64,000 bases of DNA, taken from Luoshenia tenuis. GTDB lineage: Bacteria; Bacillota; Clostridia; Christensenellales; GCA-900066905. The stretch is taken from assembly GCF_014384745.1 (NCBI RefSeq), contig NZ_JACRSO010000002.1, positions 124,001-188,000 on the forward strand, given 5' to 3'. Positions within the stretch are counted from its first letter, which is position 1; each line of letters starts with the position of its first letter. Positions 23,788-31,717 of this stretch are shown one piece after another. The notes under the pieces are model-generated. The model worked only from the letters and a program-made list of their open reading frames with translations. It was not told where the DNA came from and did no database searches. A program made the translations under genes and the position numbers.

Positions 23788-24975
23788 TTAATTGCTTGCA
23801 TAGTCGTCAAAATACCCCTGGATCAACACCACCGGCGTGCCCTTGTCGCCGCTGCCGCTGGTCAGGTCGCAAAGGCTGCCCAGCAGGTCGGTCAGCTGGC
23901 GCGGGGTCGTCCCTTCCGAAACCATCTGCCCCACCAGGCTTTCTCCCTGCGCCCTTTTCTGGCGAATCGCTTCCTGCATGGCGGCGCGCGCCTGCTCGCC
24001 CTCCAGATGGGCAAACTGGTTATCGGCCAGGTATTTGAGCTTCAGCTCGTTTGGCGTGCCCTTTAACCCGCTGGTGTATGCCGGGGATACCACAGGATCG
24101 GCCAGCTCCCAGATTCCGCCCTGGGGATCTTTAAAGCCGCCGTCGCCATAGACCATGACTTCGATGTGCTTGCCCGTGCGCTCTAAAAGCATCTGGGCAA
24201 TGGCCTCGACAAAGGGCTGCCCATCCTTCGGGAATAGTTTGACACTGTCCTCCGTGGCCTTATTTGAGCCTAAAAGGCCATAGTCCGGGTTAAAACCGCT
24301 GCCATCGACGGATTCGGTCAACAGGTCGTCCAGCCCCAGCACGATTTTGACCCCAGCCGCTTTCAGCATGCGCTTGGTGCGCTTACGGGTATGGATATCC
24401 GCGGCGATCACTGTATCGGTATACTGCAGCATGGCCCTGGGATCGTTGGCGAAGATGATCTCGATATGGTCGGACAGGCTTTTATAAAAGCTGACATAGT
24501 CCACGCCCGTAAAGGGATGGGTAACCTCGCCGAAATATTTGCGGAACGCGGCCTCATCCAACACGTCGGTAAAGGGATTCAGGCCGGATTCATCCAGCAT
24601 ATCCTCTGAGATCAGATGGTTGCCCACCTCGTCAGCCGGATAGCTGAGCTGGACGATCAGCTTGTCTACGCCCTTAGCAATACCGCTGAGCAGCAGCGAA
24701 AAACGGTTGCGGCTCAGGATGGGGAAGATGACCCCCACCGTTCCGCCGCCCGTTTTAGCGCGGACATCAGCAGCGATCTGCTCCAACGTCGCATAATTGC
24801 CCTGTGCGCGGCCCAAAACCGCCTCTGTAATGCCGATCACGTCGCGGTCGCGCAGCGCAAAGCCCTCGCTCTGTGCTGCTTGGATGACTGAATCCGCCAC
24901 AATCTTGACCAAGTCGTCCCCTTGTTTGATGATGGGCGTGCGGATGCCCCGCGATACTGTTCCTACCGTTCTCAC
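23788..24975 (-). CDS. CofE-like (coenzyme F420-0:glutamate ligase family) protein
   Basis: This 395-residue protein begins RTVGTVSRGIRTPIIKQGDDL and continues DRDVIGITEAVLGRAQG, which matches the N-terminal fold of F420-0:gamma-glutamyl ligases. A long extra C-terminal part (after about 250) is typical of Bacillota members. No F420 biosynthesis or F420-using genes are visible here, so the true substrate may be another acid to which glutamate or an amine is added. The start is GTG after GGAAGGGG. It is the last gene of the hydrolase-tetR operon. Confidence 0.72.
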   Translation of the reverse strand: MRTVGTVSRGIRTPIIKQGDDLVKIVADSVIQAAQSEGFALRDRDVIGITEAVLGRAQGNYATLEQIAADVRAKTGGGTVGVIFPILSRNRFSLLLSGIAKGVDKLIVQLSYPADEVGNHLISEDMLDESGLNPFTDVLDEAAFRKYFGEVTHPFTGVDYVSFYKSLSDHIEIIFANDPRAMLQYTDTVIAADIHTRKRTKRMLKAAGVKIVLGLDDLLTESVDGSGFNPDYGLLGSNKATEDSVKLFPKDGQPFVEAIAQMLLERTGKHIEVMVYGDGGFKDPQGGIWELADPVVSPAYTSGLKGTPNELKLKYLADNQFAHLEGEQARAAMQEAIRQKRAQGESLVGQMVSEGTTPRQLTDLLGSLCDLTSGSGDKGTPVVLIQGYFDDYASN

Positions 24976-25028
24976 CGTTTAAACCCCTTCCAATCAGTCT
25001 TTAATAATGATGCCATCCGGCTTTTGTA

Positions 25029-25670
25029 CTATTTTTTAAGATACTGCATCAGGATATCCCGCGTCAGCTTCAGCTGCCCAGCAGGGTCCACGCTCTGCTC
25101 CGCCTTTAAAATATCTTCTCGTGAGGCCAGACGTACGCACAGCCCCAGGAAGATATTGGTAAAGGTCACAGCCGCGTCCTTCGCATCCACCTCAGGGCGA
25201 ATCAACCCCTGCTGTATCCCGCTTTCGATCATATCCCGCCGGATATTTCTGCCCTTTTTAAAGAAATTCCGGTACCGGTTCTGGAGATCCTCCGAAGGAT
25301 ACCGTTCCCGATAATAATGGTCAAAAAGACCCACGAAGCAAAAATAATTCGTATGCTTTTGGTAAAAGTCTATCCAGGCGTCCAGATGATTGCGCATCCG
25401 CACCAGCCCGTCCAGCGTGCTATCGTCTACCGAAGCCATATAGTCGAACAGCGAGCCCAAGACCTGCATTTGAACCTCAAAGGCCACCTCGTCTATAGAT
25501 TTAAAGTATTTATACAGCGTTACGCGGCTGATGCCGGAATTGGCGGCAATATCCTTCATGCTTACGCCATTGAGATCCATCTTTAAAAACAGCGTCCGCG
25601 CCGTCTCTATGATCTCGCTGCGGCGTGCCTGCCTTTGCTGCTCCAGCTGTTCCTCCCAAGTAAGTTCCAT
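25029..25670 (-). CDS. TetR family transcriptional regulator
   Basis: This 213-residue regulator has the TetR DNA-binding domain (about residues 15-62, VSMKDIAANSGISRVTLYKYF) and an all-helical ligand domain. It lies 38 bases after an alpha/beta hydrolase and 53 bases before the CofE-like gene, on one likely message, so it probably regulates that operon. The inducer is unknown. Confidence 0.88.
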   Translation of the reverse strand: MELTWEEQLEQQRQARRSEIIETARTLFLKMDLNGVSMKDIAANSGISRVTLYKYFKSIDEVAFEVQMQVLGSLFDYMASVDDSTLDGLVRMRNHLDAWIDFYQKHTNYFCFVGLFDHYYRERYPSEDLQNRYRNFFKKGRNIRRDMIESGIQQGLIRPEVDAKDAAVTFTNIFLGLCVRLASREDILKAEQSVDPAGQLKLTRDILMQYLKK

Positions 25671-25708
25671 CCACTCACCTCATTTAAAAATCCTAACGTA
25701 CAAAAAGG

Positions 25709-26503
25709 TTAACTCGCCTGCAGCCTCCCCAGCCACCGCAGGCAAAGGTTCATCCAATCGGTATTCTGTAAGGCCTCCTCCGTTGCGCCAAGGCCATGGG
25801 GGCCATGGGCAAACACATGCAGCTCATAAGCTACGTTTGCCTTTGCCAGCGCATCGCCCAGCATCAGGGAATTTTGCACCGGGACCGAGCGGTCCTCCGC
25901 CGTATGCCAGATAAAGGCTGGCGGCATAGCCGGATGCACACGCGTTTCAAGCGACCATTGTTTCCAAAGATCCGGCCCGCCGGATTCGCCCAGCAGATTA
26001 CTGCGAGAGCCTACATGCATGGCTTTCAGAAAAGAAACAACCGGATAGCATAATACCACACCATCGGGCCTACTGTCTACCCTGTCCACCGGATCTGCCG
26101 CATCGAGCTGTGCCTCATCATACATCATACCGGCACATCCGGCCAAATGACCGCCTGCGGAAAACCCCAATATCGCCACTGGCTTACCAGCTATACCCCA
26201 CTGTGACGCTCGATGGCGAACCAGGCGAACGGCGCGCAGCACATCCTGCAAAGCCGCCGGCGCGCGATAAGGCGCCACGCGGTAATCCAGCACAAACGCA
26301 TGCCAGCCTCCTGCACCCAGCAGTTTTGCCACCGGCTCGCCCTCGTGCTCGGCCTTAAAGGCGTAAGCCCCGCCAGGGCAGACGATCACCGCGCCTTTAG
26401 GTTTTTCTCTATCGCACAGATATGGCGTTAGCGATGGCGCTTCCTGTCCGATCTCGCCATCCCAAAGTGGGATACGTCTCTCATCCCAAAGCGGCAAACG
26501 CAT
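25709..26503 (-). CDS. Alpha/beta hydrolase, esterase type
   Basis: This 264-residue serine hydrolase has the nucleophile elbow GFSAGGH, an oxyanion motif CPGGAYAF, an acid in HTAEDRSVP and a late His in FAHGPHG. It resembles acetyl-xylan/carbohydrate esterases of the BD-FAE or alpha/beta hydrolase-3 group. No signal peptide is seen, so it acts in the cytoplasm. The ATG at 26503 follows AAAGGGG. It heads the operon with tetR and the CofE-like gene. Confidence 0.82.
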   Translation of the reverse strand: MRLPLWDERRIPLWDGEIGQEAPSLTPYLCDREKPKGAVIVCPGGAYAFKAEHEGEPVAKLLGAGGWHAFVLDYRVAPYRAPAALQDVLRAVRLVRHRASQWGIAGKPVAILGFSAGGHLAGCAGMMYDEAQLDAADPVDRVDSRPDGVVLCYPVVSFLKAMHVGSRSNLLGESGGPDLWKQWSLETRVHPAMPPAFIWHTAEDRSVPVQNSLMLGDALAKANVAYELHVFAHGPHGLGATEEALQNTDWMNLCLRWLGRLQAS

Positions 26504-26536
26504 GCTCTTTAAGCCCCTTTCGCATGATATATCCTT

Positions 26537-26566
26537 ATTATAGCCTAAAATTGCAAGGTTCGTCAT
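26537..26566 (-). promoter_or_regulatory. Promoter of the hydrolase-tetR-CofE-like operon
   Basis: On the minus strand ATGACG (26561-26566), an 18-base spacer and a perfect TATAAT (26537-26542) lie about 35 bases before the hydrolase start. Confidence 0.5.
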
Positions 26567-26648
26567 CCATTATTTCATTGGACTGGCAAATATTTCTTTG
26601 ATTTGCGGGATGTTTGGGCAGATTTAGAATTTCAGTTGGCCTTTTACT

Positions 26649-26678
26649 GCATGTTTTAGGTGCACCTTCGCCATACTA
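26649..26678 (+). promoter_or_regulatory. Sigma-G-like promoter of the 63-residue gene
   Basis: GCATG (26649-26653), an 18-base spacer and CATACTA (26672-26678) match the known forespore sigma-G pattern (GMATR, 18, CATWMTA) at every listed position. The next gene starts 53 bases later. Confidence 0.6.
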
Positions 26679-26731
26679 ACGACATATGAACAGTTAATAA
26701 AACGACTATCTTTGTAAAGGAGTATTGTACG

Positions 26732-26923
26732 ATGAAAGAGACTAAAACGATTATTCTTCAGGAGATCGACCGGCGGCTGGAAAACCTCTATCAGCATGCA
26801 GACGATGAGATCATCCAGACAGGGAACCAATACGAAGCGCTTAATCAGGCGCTATCCAAGGTGATCAGCGTGCCTCTCGTGGGCGAGTTGGAGAGCCTGC
26901 GCGACTTTGTCTCTCAGCTTTAA
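26732..26923 (+). CDS. Small helical protein, probable forespore expression
   Basis: This 63-residue protein has no family I recognise. It is predicted mostly helical and acidic, with a motif run ETKTIILQEIDRRLENLY at the N-terminus. It has a clear ribosome site (AAAGGAG), its own sigma-G-like promoter and its own terminator, and lies on the plus strand against all neighbours. These signs support a real, separately regulated gene. A role in the spore is inferred only from the promoter; the sequence is not a classical small acid-soluble spore protein. Confidence 0.75.
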   Translation: MKETKTIILQEIDRRLENLYQHADDEIIQTGNQYEALNQALSKVISVPLVGELESLRDFVSQL

Positions 26924-26935
26924 TCAACCGCACCT

Positions 26936-26962
26936 GCCCCAGGCCAGCGCCTGGGGCCTTTT
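26936..26962 (+). terminator. Terminator of the 63-residue gene
   Basis: GCCCCAGGC (26936-26944) and GCCTGGGGC (26949-26957) form a 9-bp perfect stem with loop CAGC, followed by CTTTT, 12 bases after the stop. Confidence 0.9.
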
Positions 26963-27066
26963 ATGCGATGGCGGGGAAAATGCTTCCTTCTCAATCCCCT
27001 ATCTATGAAAAGTATATACTATGAATTAAAGTATAAGGTAAATCCCTCTACATACATCCAATATAG

Positions 27067-27099
27067 AAAAAGCAGCGAATCATATGATCCGCTGCTTTT
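27067..27099 (-). terminator. Terminator of the rnj-ylbF unit
   Basis: AAAAGCAGCG and CGCTGCTTTT with an inner ATCA/TGAT pair form a long hairpin ending in five T on the minus strand, 9 bases past the ylbF stop. Confidence 0.85.
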
Positions 27100-27107
27100 G
27101 AGGCCTG

Positions 27108-27464
27108 TTATCCCTCTTGATTTTCCAAAAAACCCAGGTCGATCTGGACCGCGTCGCCCAGGATCTTAAAAATATCGCTCATCAGCTGGTTCATCCGGTA
27201 TTCCGCCATCAGGTATGCGCTGATATCTTGATTATACTGCATCACCAAACCCATGCGCTTGAGGTTTTCCATCAGTTCCGGGTCCGCCGGTTTGCCGCTG
27301 AGAACGGCTGCCTGCATTTTAAACTGCTCCTTTTTGTAGGCATCCACCATTTTCTTCGCGTTTTCATCCGCATTGATCCGCTCTTTTAGCGCCTGAAACT
27401 GCTGGTACTCATCGCTCTGTGCCAGCGCGTGGGCCAGCTGATGCGCCAGATCATAAGGATTCAC
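27108..27464 (-). CDS. ylbF: YlbF/YmcA family protein
   Basis: This 118-residue all-helical protein of the Com_YlbF family contains DLAHQLAHALAQSDEYQQFQ and ENAKKMVDAYKKEQ. In Bacillus, YlbF, YmcA and YaaT form a complex that steers RNase Y and affects competence, biofilm and sporulation. The start is GTG at 27464, 6 bases after AGGAGGGG. It lies 13 bases after the RNase J gene, which links it to RNA decay here too. YlbF versus YmcA cannot be separated with certainty. Confidence 0.82.
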   Translation of the reverse strand: MNPYDLAHQLAHALAQSDEYQQFQALKERINADENAKKMVDAYKKEQFKMQAAVLSGKPADPELMENLKRMGLVMQYNQDISAYLMAEYRMNQLMSDIFKILGDAVQIDLGFLENQEG

Positions 27465-27477
27465 GGTATTCCCCTCC

Positions 27478-29154
27478 TTAAAGCTCAACCACGATGGGCA
27501 AAATCATCGGATTGCGCTTGGTTTTTTCATACAGATACTCCCGCAGGCGGTTGCGTACCACGTTCTTGACGTTACCCCATTCCTTACGCGGGGTATTGCG
27601 CGTGGTAGAAGCGATAGCGCTCTCAATGGCGGCGCGCGCACCGGCAATCAAGTCCTCGCTTTCCTTAACATAGACGAATCCGCGGGAAATGATCTCAGGC
27701 TCGGAGATCAACTCGCCCGTCTCCTTGGAAAGCGCCAGTACCGCGACCATCAAACCGTCTTCGGAGAGATGTTTGCGGTCCCGCAGGACCACGTTGCCCA
27801 CATCGCCTATACCCAGCCCGTCCACCAGCACCTGTCCGGCGACGACCTCGCCGGCGCGCTGCGCGCTGTTGCGGGAGAACTCCAGAACCCCGCCGCACTC
27901 GGGGATAAATACGTTTTTATCCCGCATCCCAAGGCTTTTGGCCAATTCCGCATGCTGTACCAGGTGGCGGTATTCGCCGTGGATCGGCACGAAGAACTTG
28001 GGTTTGACCAGCGAGTGGATCAATTTAAGCTCCTCCTGACGCGCATGGCCGGAGGTATGCACCTCAGCCAGGGCGTCGTAAATCACCCGGGCCCCCTTGC
28101 GGTAAAGCTGGTTGATCACGCGGGATACGAATTTTTCGTTGCCCGGGATCGGCGTAGCCGAGATAATGACCGTATCGCCGGGATGGATATCCAGCTGCCG
28201 GTGCTCGCTCATGGCCATACGGACCAGCGCGCTCATCGCCTCGCCCTGGCTGCCGGTGGTAATGATCACCAGCTGATCGTCCCTGTAGCGTTTTACATCG
28301 TCCAGCTCGATCAGCATGCCATCGGGAATATGCATCTCCCCAAGGGAGGTGGCCATGTTCGCTACATTGATCATGCTACGGCCGGAAAGGCAGATTTTGC
28401 GGCGATGATTCTTAGCCGCATCGATAATCTGCTGGATGCGGTGGATGTTCGAGGCAAAGGTCGCCACGATGATGCGGCCCTTCGCCGAGCGGAAAAAGGT
28501 CTCGAAGGTCTCGCCGATCTTGCGTTCGCTGATCGTAGAGCCGGGGCGTTCCACATTGGTGCTCTCCCCCAGCAAACAGAGCACGCCCTGTTTACCCAGC
28601 AAAGCGAACTTTGCAAGGTCGGTGGGCACGCCGTCTATGGGCGTATAATCGATCTTAAAATCGCCGGTATGCACCACCGTCCCCACAGGCGTATGGATAG
28701 CCAGCGCTACCGCCCCGGCGATACTGTGGCACACCTTAATGAATTCGATAGTAAAGCAGCCGATGCTGATCTTATCGCCGGCCGCGATGGTATTGAGCTT
28801 GGCGTTGTTGATGCGGTGCTCTTTCAGCTTATTTTCGATCAGCCCCAGGGAAAGCTGGGTGCCGTATACCGGCACGGGCAGCTCACGCAGCACATAGGGC
28901 ATGGCGCCGATATGGTCCTCGTGCCCGTGCGTGATCAAAATCGCGCGCAGTTTGTCCCGATTTTTGACCAAGAAAGTTATATCCGGAATGACCAGGTCGA
29001 TCCCCAGCATCTCTTCCTGGGGAAACATGGAGCCGCAGTCCACCAGAATCATATCGTCTCCATATACGAACGCGGTCATATTCTTTCCGATCTCATCCAC
29101 CCCGCCCAGCGGGATGATCTGTAGTTTAGGCCTTTGTTGTTTTTTGTTCGCCAA
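27478..29154 (-). CDS. rnj: Ribonuclease J
   Basis: This 558-residue metallo-beta-lactamase/beta-CASP ribonuclease has both 5'-exo- and endonuclease activity in RNA maturation and decay. Its zinc site is THGHEDH (His76, His78, Asp80, His81), with beta-CASP motifs such as the late SGHARQEE and the PIHGEYRH segment. The TTG at 29154 is chosen because AGGAGGGG lies 7 bases before it; an ATG 14 codons upstream has none. It shares a message with ylbF. Confidence 0.94.
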   Translation of the reverse strand: MANKKQQRPKLQIIPLGGVDEIGKNMTAFVYGDDMILVDCGSMFPQEEMLGIDLVIPDITFLVKNRDKLRAILITHGHEDHIGAMPYVLRELPVPVYGTQLSLGLIENKLKEHRINNAKLNTIAAGDKISIGCFTIEFIKVCHSIAGAVALAIHTPVGTVVHTGDFKIDYTPIDGVPTDLAKFALLGKQGVLCLLGESTNVERPGSTISERKIGETFETFFRSAKGRIIVATFASNIHRIQQIIDAAKNHRRKICLSGRSMINVANMATSLGEMHIPDGMLIELDDVKRYRDDQLVIITTGSQGEAMSALVRMAMSEHRQLDIHPGDTVIISATPIPGNEKFVSRVINQLYRKGARVIYDALAEVHTSGHARQEELKLIHSLVKPKFFVPIHGEYRHLVQHAELAKSLGMRDKNVFIPECGGVLEFSRNSAQRAGEVVAGQVLVDGLGIGDVGNVVLRDRKHLSEDGLMVAVLALSKETGELISEPEIISRGFVYVKESEDLIAGARAAIESAIASTTRNTPRKEWGNVKNVVRNRLREYLYEKTKRNPMILPIVVEL

Positions 29155-29552
29155 ATAGCGTCCCCTCCTTTTATAGATTGCGTTAAAGTTCGCCACGAAA
29201 CGCAGATTTTGCCCTCGCTCAAATCGGCAAAGCGCGTTTATGGCATTTTATTTTAGTGCAACCTGCAAGCACACAGCACAGGCTGCCATTAAAATCACAT
29301 GTATTACGGACCCTTTTAGGCCCTCCAACGCTTTTTGCGGCCCGGTTGACCGCCCGAAAGCGCAGACTACCCCTCTATCTAGTTTTACCAAGGTATCGCG
29401 ATTTAGACACAGATATCCCCCGCCATAGCCCTAAACAATAAAAAGGCCTGGCTGAACCTTTGCAAGACGCCCGGGGAACACACTTTGCCCCTCATCCGTT
29501 CTATTTAGCTTAATATTGCCGTACGGCCATAAAAACACATAGACAGACCACT
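29155..29552. other. Intergenic region between hslU and rnj, no gene seen
   Basis: About 400 bases hold no frame with a ribosome site, no tRNA and no recognised riboswitch. It must contain the rnj promoter (minus strand), but I see no clear -35/-10 pair. A short C+G-rich hairpin closes the region at its right end. Confidence 0.5.
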
Positions 29553-29586
29553 GCCGGCGGCGAAATAACGCAAAACCGCCGCCGGC
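29553..29586 (-). repeat. Strong hairpin after hslU
   Basis: GCCGGCGGC (29553-29561) and GCCGCCGGC (29578-29586) form a perfect 9-bp inverted repeat 14 bases past the hslU stop. There is no T-run, so it may slow 3' decay or terminate with help rather than act as a standard terminator. Confidence 0.6.
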
Positions 29587-29599
29587 TGGCCCGCTTTAA

Positions 29600-30985
29600 T
29601 TACAAAATATACTTTTTCAAGTCCTGTTCACGGCTGGTAAGCCCCAAGTGCTCGCGCACGTAGGCCGCATCCACCGTGATCTGGCGCACGCCCTGCTGCT
29701 CGCCCGCCTCAAAGGACAGATCCTCCAGCAGGTTCTCTAAAATGGTATGCAAACGCCGCGCGCCGATATTCTCTTTTGTTTCGTTGACATCAAAGGCGTG
29801 GTCGGCAATGGCCAAGATAGCGCTTTCGTCAAAGCTGACCTCGACATTATCCACCGCCAGCAGCGCCGCATACTGCTTGATCAACGCATTATCAGGCTGG
29901 GTCAGTATCTTTTGCATATCCTCACGTGTAAGGTTTTGCAGCTCCACGTGGATAGGGAAGCGCCCCTGCAGCTCGGGGATCAGATCCCCTACCTTGCTGA
30001 CATGGAAAGCGCCGGCGGCGATAAAGAGCATATAATCAGTCTTAACTGGACCGTACTTGGTCATCACCGTGCTGCCCTCGACGATGGGCAGAATATCCCG
30101 CTGCACGCCCTCGCGCGATACATCCGGCCCGCCGGACATGTTTTTGCCCGCGACCTTATCGATCTCATCCAGGAAAATAATGCCGTCCTGTTCCGCGCGC
30201 TCTACAGCCTCGGCCGTTACCTCATCCATATCGATCAGCTTTTGCGCCTCTTCCTGCTCCAGGATCTTGCGGGCCTCGGCCAAAGTCACCTTGCGCCGTT
30301 TGCGCTGCTTGGGCAGGATACCGCCCAGGATATCCTGCATATTGATCTCGGCATTCATACCGGGCACCAGTTCCAGGCCGCGGGGCTGGTCGTCTACTTC
30401 GATCTCCATCACGCGGTTATCCAGCTCTCCCCGGCGCAGCTGATCGAGCACCGCCTGGCGGCGGGTACGCTCCGTCTCATCCATGGGCTCGGCGATCGCC
30501 GGAGTTTCCTCATGCTGCTGGTTGGCGCCGGTAAAAAAGTCGAAGGGATTGGAAGTGGTCTTCTTTTTCTTGGAGGGGATCAAAAGATCCAACAGGCGCT
30601 GTTCGGCGTTGGCCTGTGCGCGCACCTGTACCGCATCCAAACGCTGCTGCTTGACCATGCGAATAGAGGCCTCCACCAGGTCGCGGATCATGGATTCCAC
30701 ATCCCGTCCGACGTAGCCGACCTCTGTAAACTTAGTCGCCTCCACCTTGACAAAGGGAGCCTGCACCAGTTTGGCCAGACGCCGCGCGATCTCGGTCTTC
30801 CCCACGCCCGTGGGGCCGATCATCAGGATATTTTTGGGCGTGATCTCCTCGCGGATCTCCTCTGGCAGCTGGCTGCGGCGGTAGCGGTTGCGCAAAGCGA
30901 TGGCGACCATCCGCTTGGCGTTATCCTGGCCAATGATATATCGGTTTAATTCTTCAACAATCTGTCTTGGCGTTAAGTTGGACAT
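29600..30985 (-). CDS. hslU: ATP-dependent protease ATPase subunit HslU
   Basis: This 461-residue AAA+ unfoldase feeds proteins to HslV. Walker A GPTGVGKT lies at residues 57-64, the pore loop GYVGRD at about 89-94, the I-domain between about 110 and 240, and Walker B IIFLDEIDK at about 267. The C-terminus ends in KKYIL, the tail that docks into HslV. It overlaps the end of hslV by 13 bases, a sign of coupled translation. Confidence 0.96.
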   Translation of the reverse strand: MSNLTPRQIVEELNRYIIGQDNAKRMVAIALRNRYRRSQLPEEIREEITPKNILMIGPTGVGKTEIARRLAKLVQAPFVKVEATKFTEVGYVGRDVESMIRDLVEASIRMVKQQRLDAVQVRAQANAEQRLLDLLIPSKKKKTTSNPFDFFTGANQQHEETPAIAEPMDETERTRRQAVLDQLRRGELDNRVMEIEVDDQPRGLELVPGMNAEINMQDILGGILPKQRKRRKVTLAEARKILEQEEAQKLIDMDEVTAEAVERAEQDGIIFLDEIDKVAGKNMSGGPDVSREGVQRDILPIVEGSTVMTKYGPVKTDYMLFIAAGAFHVSKVGDLIPELQGRFPIHVELQNLTREDMQKILTQPDNALIKQYAALLAVDNVEVSFDESAILAIADHAFDVNETKENIGARRLHTILENLLEDLSFEAGEQQGVRQITVDAAYVREHLGLTSREQDLKKYIL

Positions 30986-31548
30986 GGTAAGCTCCTGACC
31001 TCCTGCGGTTTTTCCGCGCTGATCTCCTCAACGGTAATATGGTCATTGGTAAATACACAGATCGAACTGGCGATCAAAATCGCCTTTTGCGCAATATCCC
31101 GTGCCGGAAGCGCGGTATTCTCCACCAGCGCCTTGGCCGCGGCATAGGCATACGAGCCGCCCGAGCCGATAGCAACCACACCATCGTCCGGGTCGATCAC
31201 CTCTCCACTGCCCGAGAGCACCAAAAGATCCTGCGCATCTGCCGCGATCAGCATCGCCTCTAACTGGCGGCCGGCCCGCTCACCATGCCAATCCTGCGCC
31301 AGCTCAACGGCGGCGCGCGGCAGGTTGCCGCCATACTGTTCCAACTTCGCCTCGAAGCGCTCGCTCAAAGTAAAGGCATCGGCTACAGACCCTGCAAAGC
31401 CTACGATCACCCTGCCATTATAGATCCGGCGTACCTTAACGGCGCCGCGCTTCATGACGACTTTTTCGCCCATGGTGACCTGCCCATCGCCTGCGATGGC
31501 ACAGGTGCCGTCCCGTTTGACGGCTACAATCGTCGTTCCTTCCAACAT
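30973..31548 (-). CDS. hslV: ATP-dependent protease peptidase subunit HslV
   Basis: This 191-residue proteasome-like peptidase starts MLEGTTIVAV, so the catalytic Thr (Thr5) must be exposed by removing four residues, as in other HslV with a short Gly-Thr-Thr leader. Conserved segments include IAGDGQVTMG, GFAGSVADAFTL and AIGSGGSYA. The gene follows trmFO as in the Bacillus trmFO-codV-codW-codX order, but codV (xerC) is missing. Confidence 0.94.
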   Translation of the reverse strand: MLEGTTIVAVKRDGTCAIAGDGQVTMGEKVVMKRGAVKVRRIYNGRVIVGFAGSVADAFTLSERFEAKLEQYGGNLPRAAVELAQDWHGERAGRQLEAMLIAADAQDLLVLSGSGEVIDPDDGVVAIGSGGSYAYAAAKALVENTALPARDIAQKAILIASSICVFTNDHITVEEISAEKPQEVRSLPCPT

Positions 31549-31717
31549 TTTATTACTTCCTTATCTTAAAATCTCGTTATCGTTCTGGTCTACAGCTATC
31601 AATACTCCATCCTACCATATTCGGCGGCACTTTGGCAAACCGCTAGCTTGCGCTATGCCGGTTACTCTTAATGGAACCATCCTGCCAAACCGCGCAAAGG
31701 GTCCGCTCCATTTTACG

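Noticed and set aside
23788..24975. True coenzyme F420 ligase
   Set aside because: Only N-terminal similarity and no F420 context; called CofE-like instead.
27769..29124. Plus-strand 451-codon open frame
   Set aside because: Lies entirely antisense to the RNase J gene, which has clear catalytic motifs; no ribosome site or family resemblance in the plus-strand frame.
29553..29586. REP-type mobile repeat or insertion element end
   Set aside because: Only one copy was noticed in the window and no transposase or target duplication is present; better read as a 3' hairpin of hslU.
29747..30949. Plus-strand 400-codon open frame
   Set aside because: Antisense shadow of hslU, caused by codon bias of a moderately G+C-rich gene.
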